Source: CAYJAD01 sp964371835
Lineage (GTDB): Bacteria > Desulfobacterota > Desulfovibrionia > Desulfovibrionales > Desulfovibrionaceae
NCBI GenBank assembly: GCA_964371835.1
Contig: CAYJOP010000085.1
Coordinates: forward strand, 1 to 8,786
Length of the DNA: 8,786 bases
Direction of reading: 5' to 3'
Positions 1-7,348 of this stretch are shown piece by piece. How positions within the stretch are numbered: the first letter of the stretch is position 1; each line of letters begins with the position of its first letter. Under the pieces are notes generated by a model. It was not told the DNA's origin. It searched no databases and worked only from the letters and a program-made list of their open reading frames with translations. A program made the translations under genes and the position numbers.

Positions 1-33
1 AGGTCGGGAGTTCAATTCTCCCAGTTGGCTCCA
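1..33 (+). tRNA. tRNA 3' end (partial), possibly tRNA-Thr
   Basis: The window opens inside a tRNA gene. Visible in order are a 5-nt variable loop (AGGTC, 1-5), a perfect 5-bp T stem (GGGAG 6-10 with CTCCC 18-22) enclosing the T loop TTCAATT (11-17), the 3' acceptor strand AGTTGGC (23-29), discriminator T (30) and an encoded CCA (31-33). The 5' acceptor strand, D arm and anticodon are outside the window, so the identity cannot be read directly. An acceptor of GCCAACT paired with AGTTGGC, discriminator U and the AGGTC variable loop would fit bacterial tRNA-Thr; this is inference. A strong terminator follows 8 nt later, so this is the last gene of its transcript. Confidence 0.88.
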
Positions 34-41
34 GAAATTTC

Positions 42-79
42 AAGGGTTTACAGAAGATAAAATCTGTAAACCCTTTTTT
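42..79 (+). terminator. Rho-independent terminator of the tRNA transcript
   Basis: A perfect 13-bp stem (AAGGGTTTACAGA at 42-54 with TCTGTAAACCCTT at 63-75) encloses an 8-nt loop, and a T run (74-79, then A and five more T) follows immediately. It is orientated for the plus-strand tRNA. Read from the minus strand the same hairpin is followed by GAAATTTC rather than a T run, so it is at best a weak terminator for the convergent gltB transcript, for which no better hairpin is visible. Confidence 0.9.
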
Positions 80-94
80 ATTTTTAAAATCAAA

Positions 95-116
95 TCTCTC
101 CCACCTCTCTCTCACC
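95..116 (-). repeat. Tandem 11-bp purine-rich repeat after gltB
   Basis: On the minus strand, GGTGAGAGAGA (116-106) is followed directly by GGTGGGAGAGA (105-95), identical at 10 of 11 positions. It lies between the gltB stop codon and the tRNA terminator, in an otherwise AT-rich spacer. On the plus strand it is a C/T-rich tract poor in G. No function is established; it may simply be slippage-generated sequence. Confidence 0.5.
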
Positions 117-164
117 TTTTGTTGTGAAAAATTGCAATGAAAATATATTAAAAATGAAAATTAA

Positions 165-3100
165 TCATCTTCTACAAAAAACTTCCTCTGTGGCGGCTAT
201 GTTTTCATGTCCGTGACGGGCATTTTTTTGTTGTCTGTCCAAGGCTGCCTTATAATCAAGAGGCATTACTTTTACAAAAAGTGGTAAGGATGCATCCCAA
301 TTGTTGAGTAATTCTTCTGCCTTGGCACTGCCTGTATAGTGATTATGTTGCTCTATGAGAGAACGCAGCAAGTTGCAATCTTCAATATTTTTTACAGATT
401 CTAAGTCAACACTATCTGTATTGCAGCGGTTTTGAAAGCGTTCATCCTTATCATACACAAAGGCAATACCACCACTCATGCCAGCAGCAAAGTTATAACC
501 GCATTCACCAAGCACAACCACAACCCCACCAGTCATATACTCACAGCCATGATCGCCCATGCCCTCAACCACTGCCATGGCACCTGAGTTACGCACGGCA
601 AAGCGTTCTCCAGCCTTGCCGCAAAAATAGGCTTCACCACTGGTTGCGCCATATAGTGCAACATTGCCAACAATGGCTTGATCTGCGGCAATAAAGTTAC
701 TCTCGCGTGCGGGGCTTATTACTACAATACCTCCACTAAGTCCTTTACCCACATAGTCATTGGCATCACCACGCACGGTAATGGTCACACCACTGGTTAA
801 AAATGCCCCAAGGCTTTGCCCAGCGGAGCCGTGCAGGTTAATGGTATAAGAGTGTTGCGGTAGCCTACGTTTTTGTAAACGTCGGGCAATTTCACCAGCA
901 AGGCGTGTGCCGATGGCCCTATCTGTATTGATGATAGTGCCATTATATGTGCAGCGTAATGGTTTTCCTTCAAGAAGTGGTTCAGCACGCTCCATAATTT
1001 TTGTATCAAGGCGTGAAGGTGCTTCATGTTCATCTTGAGATACTTTCCATGCTGCAAGACCGTTACAAGTGCGTTTAAAAAATGCTGATAAATCAAGGTT
1101 TTTTGCACGTTCTGGCATGTTTGAACTTGCTTGCAAAAAGTCCGCACGGCCAATGAGTTCTTGCACCGTAGCTATGCCAAGCTTTGCCATATGTTGCCGT
1201 AAATCCTCAGCCATGAAGAAAAACATACGCTGTATATGTTCAGGTTTGCCGCTAAATTTTGATCTTAATTTTTGTTCTTGGGTGGCAATACCAGCTACGC
1301 ATTTGCCTTTATAACACTGACGACACATAATACAACCAAGGCTTACTAGCATGGCTGTGCCTACACTGCACTCCTCAGCACCAAGCATAAAAGCTATAAG
1401 CATATCACGTCCATTACGAATTAAACCATCGGTACGCAATTTAATTTTATGGCGTAAACCATTAGCAAGTAAGGCTTCATGTGTTTCTAATAAACCCATT
1501 TCCCAAGGCAAGCCAGTATGCTGAATACCAGATAGAGGTGATGCTCCTGTGCCGCCATCATGGCCAGAAATCAGTATTTGGTCAGCTCCAGCCTTGGCAA
1601 CACCCACAGCCACAGTACCAATGCCTGCCTCTGCCACAAGCTTTACTGAAATACTTGCTGTGGGCTGAATACGCCTTAAATCAAAAATAAGTTGTGCTAA
1701 GTCTTCAATGGAATAAATATCATGGTGCGGTGGAGGAGAAATGAGCGACACACCTTGAGTTGTACCACGCACAGCCGCAATTTCTGCCGTAACCTTATGG
1801 GCTGGTAATTGCCCACCTTCACCTGGCTTTGCACCTTGGGCCATTTTGATTTGAATTTCATCTGCATGAGCAAGGTAATGTGCGGTTACGCCAAAGCGTC
1901 CAGAGGCCACTTGGCGCACCCTTGAGCGTATGTCTTTGCCATCTTCAGTAATGGAAGATCGCCGCACATCTTCACCACCCTCACCACAATTACTACGTGC
2001 GTCAATGGCATTGCAAGCTTCGGCTATGGTTTCATGAGCTTCACGACTTAAAGAACCAAAGGACATGGCAGCTCCCACAAAACGCTTTACTATTTCTGTG
2101 CTGGATTCCACTTTTTCAAGTGTAATGGGAGAGCCACTTTTTACGCTAAAAAGGTCACGCAAGGTGATGGGCGTACTATTGTTTCCTCGTGCATAATTGG
2201 CAAAGGCAGCGGCGTCATTATCACGCACAGCCTTGTGCAAGGCTTGCACGCTTTTTTTAGTCCAAAGGTGTATAATTTCATGAGGTTTTACTTCTACATT
2301 CCCAAAGGCATTGGCATGACGCATTAAGGCATCCTTGGCAATATAATCAAGCCCAATGCCACCAATGCGTGAAGGAGTGCCAGTAAAATAAGTGTTTACA
2401 AATTTTGCATCAAGTCCAAGGGCTTCAAAATAATGCCCGCTCCTAAATGAACGCTGAGTAGAAATACCAAGACGTGCAAAAGCTTTGAGCATGCCTTTTT
2501 TAAGAGCCGCAATATAATTGGCCTGAGCAATATGCGGTAATATATCAGCAATTTTGCCTTTTTCAGCTAAATCCTTTACTGTATCAAGAGCTGCATAAGG
2601 GCAAATACCGCTAGCTCCATAGGCTGAAAGTAAAGCCATGTGCATAACCTCAAAAGCTTCACCAGTTTCTACAATAAGACCGCATAAATGCCGCTTTTCT
2701 ATATTCTTTAAATGATGATGCAAGGCAGACAAAGCTAAAAGAATTGGTATGGGTGCTCGCTTTGCACTAAATTTTGTATCGCTAACAATTAAGATACTTG
2801 CACCATTTTCAAGGGCGTGTTCTGCATCTTTAAACATGGCTTGTAAACCTTGCTCAAGAGCTTTACTGGCATTGCCTATGCTTACTTCAAAGGTAGCGTC
2901 AAGAGTATGAGTTTGCACTTCCTTGCGTGTTGACATGCGTATATGCAAAAGTTCATTGCGGTCAAGAAAGGGATGTGGCAAGCGTAAAATAGCACAACTT
3001 TCAGGCGCTGGTTCTAGTATATTGCGCTCTGCCCCCGCAAAATTCATAAGTGACATGGAAAGCTCTTCACGCAATGGGTCAATGGGTGGGTTAGTAACTT

Positions 3101-4664
3101 GTGCAAATTGTTGTTTGAAATAATTAAATAATGATTTTGCTTCGTTATCAAGTACGGCTAGTGGCACATCATAACCCATAGCCCCCACGGGTTCTTGGCT
3201 ATCCCTAGCCATGGGTGTGAGTATATTGCTTATAGTTTTAGTGTCATAACCATATAAACTTTGTGTATTTGCTAAATTATGCGCAATTTCCTGTGTATTT
3301 GAATTGTTATTATCATGCATAAGGTCAGAAAGTGTAATTGCACATTGCTTAAGCCAACGGCGATAAGGCTTTTCACGAATAACCTTACCCTTGATTTCTG
3401 CATCAGAGATTATACGACCAGCTGCAACATCAACCATAAGCATACGACGTGGGCGAAGTTGTTTGCGTGATACAATGCGCTCAGGTTCAACGTCCATAAC
3501 TCCAGTTTCAGAGGCAAGTACAACCATACCATCTTGTGAAACTGTGGAGCGGCAAGGGCGCAGGCCATTGCGATCAAGCATTGCCCCCACACGGCTATAA
3601 CCATCAGTAAAAACAAGAGCTGTTGGCCCGTCCCAAGGATCCATAAGGGCCGCATGATACTCATAAAAAGCACGTTTATTATCGCCCATAATAAAGGCAG
3701 GGCCAAAAGGTTCTGGCAAAAGCATCATGAGGGCATGGGTCATAGAATAGCCGCAGCGTACCAAGAGTTCTAAGGCATTATCAAGTCGTGCAGAATCGCT
3801 GGCAGTATTGTCAATAATTGGGAATAGGTCTTTAAGCTCACCACCAAAAAATGGCGAAGACATTTGCGGTTGACGGCGCAACATGCGTGCAGCATTGCCA
3901 CGAATGGTATTTATTTCACCATTATGGGCTAAATTCTTAAAGGGTTGGGCAAGCCTCCATGAGGGCAAGGTATTGGTGCTAAAACGCTCATGAAATACAG
4001 CAAAGGGTGCTGTAAAACTGGTATCAAGCAAATCGCCATACAAATCACCAAGGCAAGCCCCAGGCAGCATTCCTTTGTAAATAATACTTCGTGCAGAAAG
4101 GCTTACTATGTAAAAATTATTGCGGTCAAAACCTTGCTGTTCAAGCCATGCTTGTACGGCTTTTTCTATGCGTCTGCGGGCCAAATATAGAGTGCGTTCA
4201 AAGCCCTCGCCTTCTGAATTTTCTGCCGCCAAATTTTTTGTGGGGCGTACCAATATTTGCAACATATACGGCATGGTGGCGAGAGCCGAGGGACTTACCA
4301 TATTTGTATCAATGGGTACTTCTCGCTCATCTTCAAGGCAAAGGCTTGTCATTTTGAGGCATTCTTTGATTATGCCCATAATGGAAGCATGGGTATGCAC
4401 TTCCTGCGGCATGAAAAGCTGCCCCACCGCAAAGGAAATGTCATCATCCAAGGCTTGCAAGGCTGACCACTGATGTTTAAAGAAGTTTTTAGGAAGTGGC
4501 ATGAGTAAGCCAGCACCGTCGCCAGAATTATCTCCACCATGTCCGCCACGATGTGCAAGTCGAGCCATGGCGGTTAGGGCATCTGCAATTACCTGATGAC
4601 TAGGCACACCAGAAAGACGGGCCACAAAACCCACCCCACAGGCATCATGTTCATCTAAGGGATT
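165..4664 (-). CDS. gltB: Glutamate synthase large (alpha) subunit, 5' end missing
   Basis: GOGAT large subunit: hydrolyses glutamine and transfers the ammonia through an internal tunnel to 2-oxoglutarate at an FMN/[3Fe-4S] site, giving glutamate. The frame is open from the stop at 165-167 into the assembly gap, so the start codon is not visible. The class II amidotransferase nucleophile Cys is present within NPLDEHDACGVGF; codon 4634-4632 (GTG) is an internal Val of that motif, not the start. Numbered from that Cys, about 1491 residues follow, the usual mature length. Domains: glutaminase about 1-430 (HNGEIN with His near 239), central domain about 470-755, FMN-binding synthase domain about 810-1190 (GEGGQLP, then HDGGTGASPL near 1027), and C-terminal GXGXG beta-helix about 1225-1420. 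Cluster cysteines fit C-x5-C-x4-C at 1103, 1109 and 1114, with an extra Cys at 1106. The long ferredoxin-loop insertion of plant and cyanobacterial Fd-GOGAT seems absent, so an NAD(P)H-type enzyme needing a GltD partner is inferred; no gltD is in view. Confidence 0.95.
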   Translation of the reverse strand, partial: NPLDEHDACGVGFVARLSGVPSHQVIADALTAMARLAHRGGHGGDNSGDGAGLLMPLPKNFFKHQWSALQALDDDISFAVGQLFMPQEVHTHASIMGIIKECLKMTSLCLEDEREVPIDTNMVSPSALATMPYMLQILVRPTKNLAAENSEGEGFERTLYLARRRIEKAVQAWLEQQGFDRNNFYIVSLSARSIIYKGMLPGACLGDLYGDLLDTSFTAPFAVFHERFSTNTLPSWRLAQPFKNLAHNGEINTIRGNAARMLRRQPQMSSPFFGGELKDLFPIIDNTASDSARLDNALELLVRCGYSMTHALMMLLPEPFGPAFIMGDNKRAFYEYHAALMDPWDGPTALVFTDGYSRVGAMLDRNGLRPCRSTVSQDGMVVLASETGVMDVEPERIVSRKQLRPRRMLMVDVAAGRIISDAEIKGKVIREKPYRRWLKQCAITLSDLMHDNNNSNTQEIAHNLANTQSLYGYDTKTISNILTPMARDSQEPVGAMGYDVPLAVLDNEAKSLFNYFKQQFAQVTNPPIDPLREELSMSLMNFAGAERNILEPAPESCAILRLPHPFLDRNELLHIRMSTRKEVQTHTLDATFEVSIGNASKALEQGLQAMFKDAEHALENGASILIVSDTKFSAKRAPIPILLALSALHHHLKNIEKRHLCGLIVETGEAFEVMHMALLSAYGASGICPYAALDTVKDLAEKGKIADILPHIAQANYIAALKKGMLKAFARLGISTQRSFRSGHYFEALGLDAKFVNTYFTGTPSRIGGIGLDYIAKDALMRHANAFGNVEVKPHEIIHLWTKKSVQALHKAVRDNDAAAFANYARGNNSTPITLRDLFSVKSGSPITLEKVESSTEIVKRFVGAAMSFGSLSREAHETIAEACNAIDARSNCGEGGEDVRRSSITEDGKDIRSRVRQVASGRFGVTAHYLAHADEIQIKMAQGAKPGEGGQLPAHKVTAEIAAVRGTTQGVSLISPPPHHDIYSIEDLAQLIFDLRRIQPTASISVKLVAEAGIGTVAVGVAKAGADQILISGHDGGTGASPLSGIQHTGLPWEMGLLETHEALLANGLRHKIKLRTDGLIRNGRDMLIAFMLGAEECSVGTAMLVSLGCIMCRQCYKGKCVAGIATQEQKLRSKFSGKPEHIQRMFFFMAEDLRQHMAKLGIATVQELIGRADFLQASSNMPERAKNLDLSAFFKRTCNGLAAWKVSQDEHEAPSRLDTKIMERAEPLLEGKPLRCTYNGTIINTDRAIGTRLAGEIARRLQKRRLPQHSYTINLHGSAGQSLGAFLTSGVTITVRGDANDYVGKGLSGGIVVISPARESNFIAADQAIVGNVALYGATSGEAYFCGKAGERFAVRNSGAMAVVEGMGDHGCEYMTGGVVVVLGECGYNFAAGMSGGIAFVYDKDERFQNRCNTDSVDLESVKNIEDCNLLRSLIEQHNHYTGSAKAEELLNNWDASLPLFVKVMPLDYKAALDRQQKNARHGHENIAATEEVFCRR

Positions 4665-4764
4665 NNNNNNNNNNNNNNNNNNNNNNNNNNNNNNNNNNNN
4701 NNNNNNNNNNNNNNNNNNNNNNNNNNNNNNNNNNNNNNNNNNNNNNNNNNNNNNNNNNNNNNNN
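4665..4764. other. Assembly gap of exactly 100 N
   Basis: A run of exactly 100 N joins two contigs. Round-number gaps of this size are commonly placeholders of unknown length. It removes the gltB start codon, its ribosome binding site and whatever separates gltB from glnN (terminator, promoter or direct operon junction). Only two bases (4765-4766) lie between the gap and the glnN stop codon. Any open frame drawn across it is an artefact. Confidence 0.98.
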
Positions 4765-4766
4765 TG

Positions 4767-6965
4767 CTATTTAATCCAGAGCATCTCTGCATACCTAGGA
4801 AAAGGCCAAGCAGCGTCTTCAACCATAATCTCAAGCTCATCCGCATATTTACGGCATTCACTAAGGGCAGGTACAACCTTTTTAAGCATATATTGAGCGT
4901 GCTTTAATACATCGTCGTCATGTCCTGCATTTTTAGCAGTTTCAAGAGCTTTAAGTGCATCATTTAATGCAAGGCAAGTTTGGCGCAAATTATTAAAGTG
5001 ATCTTCTTCTGGCAATTTTTTGTCACTGCCAAGCACAGCACGAGTTTGCATTACAAGTTCAGCAGCTTCCTTTTGAGCACGAAGGCCCACTGGTAAAATG
5101 CTTTCACGAATCATGGCTGAGCAAACATTGGCTTCAATGTTTATGAGTTTGGCGTAGGTTTCTAATAATATTTCTTGCCTTGCCAGCATTTCACGCTCAG
5201 ACAGAACATTGGTGCGTAAAAATACATCCATAACCTCAGGATAGCTATAACGCTCCAAGGCTTCAACAGTGGTAGCCAGATTTGGTAAACCACGTTTTTT
5301 CGCCTCAATGGGCCATTCAGCAGAATAACCATTGCCGTTAAAGACTATGGGCATGTGCTCACTAAAAATACGTGGAAGTAAGGCTTGCAAAGCCTCGGTT
5401 AAGGATGTTCCAGAATTAACGGAGGCTTCAAGCTCTGTGGCAATATCATCAAGGGCGCAAGCCACGGCGGCATTTAAAGTAATGTTTACAGGGGCAACAG
5501 ATTGTGATGCACCCACAGCACGAAACTCAAACTTATTGCCAGTAAAAGCAAATGGGCTTGTGCGGTTACGATCAGAATAATCCTTAGGCAAGGGTGGTAA
5601 GACATCCACACCAATTTCCATGAAGGGACTAGTGCCCTTTTTTTGTGCCTCACCAGAGATAAGTGCTTCTAAAACAGCGGTGAGTTGATCTCCAAGGAAT
5701 ACAGAAATAATGGCAGGAGGTGCTTCATTGGCACCAAGGCGATGGTCATTGCCAGCACCCACTGTACCAAGGCGCAAGGCCATGCTGTGCTTATGCACTG
5801 CACGCAATGTAGCCGCAAGAAATACAAGGAACTGTGCATTATTAAGCGGTGTTTCACCAGGATTAAGTAAGTTTTCACCCTCAGAATCAACCAATGACCA
5901 GTTGTTATGTTTGCCACTTCCATTAACACCAGCAAAGGGCTTTTCATGCAAAAGACACACAAAATTATGTTCGGCGGCAGTGTGGCGTAAAATATTCATG
6001 GTTAGCATATTGTGGTCAGTGGCAATATTGCATTCTTCATATAGAGGTGCAAGCTCAAATTGAGCTGGAGCTACTTCATTATGACGAGTTTTTACAGGTA
6101 TACCAAGGGCAAAGAGCCTTTTTTCAACATCATTCATAAAGGCCATAACACGAGATGGAATATCACCAAAGTAATGGTCTTCCATTTCTTGTCCCTTGGG
6201 TGCAGGGGCACCTTGCAGGGTGCGACCTGTAAGCAATAAATCAGGGCGTAAGGCTGCAAGGCGGCTATCTACTAAGAAATATTCTTGCTCTGCTCCAACC
6301 ATGGGACGAACATATGTTGCCTTGTCCTTGCCAAAAAGGTGCAAAATACGCAAAGCTTGGCGAGAAATGGCAGAAATTGAGCGTAAAAGTGGAGTTTTAC
6401 GGTCAAGAGCTTCACCAGAATAGGAATAAAACATGGATGGAATGTGCAAGGTATGACCAAGCTTACCGGGAAGTAAGAAGGCTGGAACTGTAGGATCCCA
6501 CGCAGTATAGCCCCTTGCTTCAAAGGTTGAACGAATGCCACCAGAGGGAAAGCTTGAGGCATCCGGCTCACCACTAATGAGCATTTTACCAGAAAATTCA
6601 TTTAACAAATGCCCGTCAGAAGAAAGAGTTAAAAAGGCATCATGCTTTTCTGCAGTATAACCTGTCATGGGGTGGAACCAATGAGTATAATGTGTTGCCC
6701 CACGCTCAAGAGCCCAATCCTTCATGGCAGAGGCGACCACATTTGAAATTTCAGCAGGCAGGCGAGCGCCCTCACGAATGGTCAACTCAAGCTGCTTAAA
6801 TACATCACGCGGCAAACGCTCACGCATGACGTGAATGCTAAAAACATCCTTTGCAAAATGACGACTCATTTCCACATTGGGTGTAAGATGCCCTTCGGTT
6901 GGGTCAATGGCACAAGGGCTTGCACTAAAGGCTTCCATAACGGCAAGACGACGTGGTGTAGTCAT
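4767..6965 (-). CDS. glnN: Glutamine synthetase type III
   Basis: Cytoplasmic ATP-dependent ligase making glutamine from glutamate and ammonium, the entry step of the GS-GOGAT cycle. The 732-residue length matches the GSIII family (about 700-730) and is far above GSI or GSII. Family hallmarks are all present: an N-terminal GSIII region with THWFHPMTG near residue 100, metal-binding E226-Q-E228-Y, NGSGKHNNWSL around His353, NDHRLGANEAPP starting at Asn406, and NRTSPFAFTGNKFEFR at 467-482. The C-terminal third is the long helical extension typical of GSIII. The start ATG (6965-6963) is supported by AAGGAG seven bases upstream; the stop is TAG. The GSI adenylylation-tyrosine loop is not apparent, so control is likely transcriptional, through the sigma-54 promoter upstream. 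It shares its strand with gltB and faces away from amtB. Some genomes label such genes glnA. Confidence 0.96.
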   Translation of the reverse strand: MTTPRRLAVMEAFSASPCAIDPTEGHLTPNVEMSRHFAKDVFSIHVMRERLPRDVFKQLELTIREGARLPAEISNVVASAMKDWALERGATHYTHWFHPMTGYTAEKHDAFLTLSSDGHLLNEFSGKMLISGEPDASSFPSGGIRSTFEARGYTAWDPTVPAFLLPGKLGHTLHIPSMFYSYSGEALDRKTPLLRSISAISRQALRILHLFGKDKATYVRPMVGAEQEYFLVDSRLAALRPDLLLTGRTLQGAPAPKGQEMEDHYFGDIPSRVMAFMNDVEKRLFALGIPVKTRHNEVAPAQFELAPLYEECNIATDHNMLTMNILRHTAAEHNFVCLLHEKPFAGVNGSGKHNNWSLVDSEGENLLNPGETPLNNAQFLVFLAATLRAVHKHSMALRLGTVGAGNDHRLGANEAPPAIISVFLGDQLTAVLEALISGEAQKKGTSPFMEIGVDVLPPLPKDYSDRNRTSPFAFTGNKFEFRAVGASQSVAPVNITLNAAVACALDDIATELEASVNSGTSLTEALQALLPRIFSEHMPIVFNGNGYSAEWPIEAKKRGLPNLATTVEALERYSYPEVMDVFLRTNVLSEREMLARQEILLETYAKLINIEANVCSAMIRESILPVGLRAQKEAAELVMQTRAVLGSDKKLPEEDHFNNLRQTCLALNDALKALETAKNAGHDDDVLKHAQYMLKKVVPALSECRKYADELEIMVEDAAWPFPRYAEMLWIK

Positions 6966-6972
6966 GTTAAAA

Positions 6973-6978
6973 CTCCTT
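6973..6978 (-). promoter_or_regulatory. glnN ribosome binding site
   Basis: On the minus strand, AAGGAG lies seven bases before the ATG at 6965-6963. This fixes the glnN start and agrees with the N terminus expected of the family. Confidence 0.85.
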
Positions 6979-7057
6979 AATAAATCACTTATTTTATAAA
7001 ATTGCTCTGATTACTTGTTTTACATTCAGTTCAGGGCAAATACATAATTTCCCATTA

Positions 7058-7073
7058 AGCACAAGTTGTGCCA
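7058..7073 (-). promoter_or_regulatory. Sigma-54 promoter for glnN
   Basis: Minus strand TGGCACAACTTGTGCT. It matches the -24 box TGGCACR fully and the -12 box TTGCW except for its first base (G for T). The GG and GC dinucleotides are exactly 10 bases apart, as sigma-54 RNA polymerase requires. The predicted transcription start is near 7047, giving a leader of about 82 nt. Sigma-54 promoters need an ATP-hydrolysing activator bound upstream; candidate sites are the palindromes at 7160-7219, about 120-160 bp away. Nitrogen-limitation control is inferred from the gene served. Confidence 0.8.
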
Positions 7074-7083
7074 AAAAAATAAA

Positions 7084-7129
7084 ATTATTGAATCTGTATC
7101 AATAATATCTTGAAATTATAGATATTATT
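7084..7129. repeat. Two overlapping perfect inverted repeats next to the glnN promoter
   Basis: ATTATTGA (7084-7091) pairs with TCAATAAT (7099-7106) across 7 bases. Overlapping it, AATAATATCT (7101-7110) pairs with AGATATTATT (7120-7129) across 9 bases. The two structures are mutually exclusive because 7101-7106 belongs to both. They begin roughly 40 bp upstream of the predicted glnN transcription start, between the promoter and the distal palindromes, where a DNA-bending protein or second regulator would sit. AT-rich sequence makes chance palindromes more likely, so function is unproven. Confidence 0.5.
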
Positions 7130-7159
7130 TCTTTTATATCGGGTTTTATTTTTCACAAA

Positions 7160-7178
7160 TTCTACATTGCGTGTAGGC
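7160..7178. promoter_or_regulatory. Candidate activator site A (glnN side, proximal)
   Basis: TTCTACA-TTGCG-TGTAGG: CTACA/TGTAG arms around a 5-base spacer (the other three sites have 4). Centre near 7169, about 122 bp upstream of the predicted glnN start. The dyad is shared with the sites at 7200, 7310 and 7363, which suggests one regulator. Confidence 0.5.
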
Positions 7179-7199
7179 GTGCGGTCGCTTTTATGATAT

Positions 7200-7219
7200 T
7201 TTCTACAAAAATGTAGAAA
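7200..7219. promoter_or_regulatory. Candidate activator site B (glnN side, distal; best palindrome)
   Basis: TTTCTACA-AAAA-TGTAGAAA, a perfect 8-bp dyad with a 4-base spacer. Centre 7209.5, about 162 bp upstream of the predicted glnN start and about 40 bp (close to four helical turns) from site A. It is the strongest of four related sites and the best definition of the motif. Size and dyad structure fit a Fis-type helix-turn-helix dimer, as in sigma-54 activators; the protein is not known. Confidence 0.6.
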
Positions 7220-7307
7220 TTTTTAATGTATTATTTAATCCAATGAAATAAATTCAAATTACAAAGTAGTAAAATTCAATTTTAAGATGTAATATCAGAT
7301 AATTAAA

Positions 7308-7327
7308 AATCCACATTTTTGTAGAAA
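7308..7327. promoter_or_regulatory. Candidate activator site C (amtB side, distal)
   Basis: TCCACA-TTTT-TGTAGAAA: the right half is identical to site B (same half-site and spacing), the left half differs from TCTACA at one base. Centre 7317.5, about 171 bp upstream of the predicted amtB start. Confidence 0.55.
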
Positions 7328-7348
7328 TTCTTTTAAGGTTCTATGATT

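Noticed and set aside
42..79. Bidirectional terminator also serving gltB
   Set aside because: On the minus strand the hairpin is followed by GAAATTTC with no T run, so only the tRNA direction is supported.
170..180. TTCTACAAAAA at the gltB end resembling half of enhancer site B
   Set aside because: It is within the last codons of gltB, has no second half-site, and is far from any promoter seen. Coincidence.
4632..4634. GTG as the gltB start codon
   Set aside because: The frame stays open upstream to 4664 and the codons before it encode the conserved DACG motif holding the catalytic Cys. The GTG is an internal Val.
4655..4876. Open frame on the minus strand running across the N run
   Set aside because: Nearly half of it is undetermined sequence and it overlaps the end of glnN in another frame. 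Artefact of the gap.
7098..7110. TATCAATAATATC as an IHF site
   Set aside because: It matches the WATCAA half but not the TTR part of the consensus. Too weak to annotate, although the position would suit a bending protein.
7160..7219. CopY/BlaI-type (TACA-N2-TGTA) or CRP/FNR operators
   Set aside because: The spacing between TACA and TGTA is 4-5 bases, not 2, and the TGTGA/TTGAT half-sites of CRP/FNR are absent; no fitting genes are nearby.
7270..7284. Palindrome TAAAATT-C-AATTTTA
   Set aside because: It is made only of A and T apart from the centre, in strongly AT-rich DNA, and unrelated to the other sites. Likely chance.
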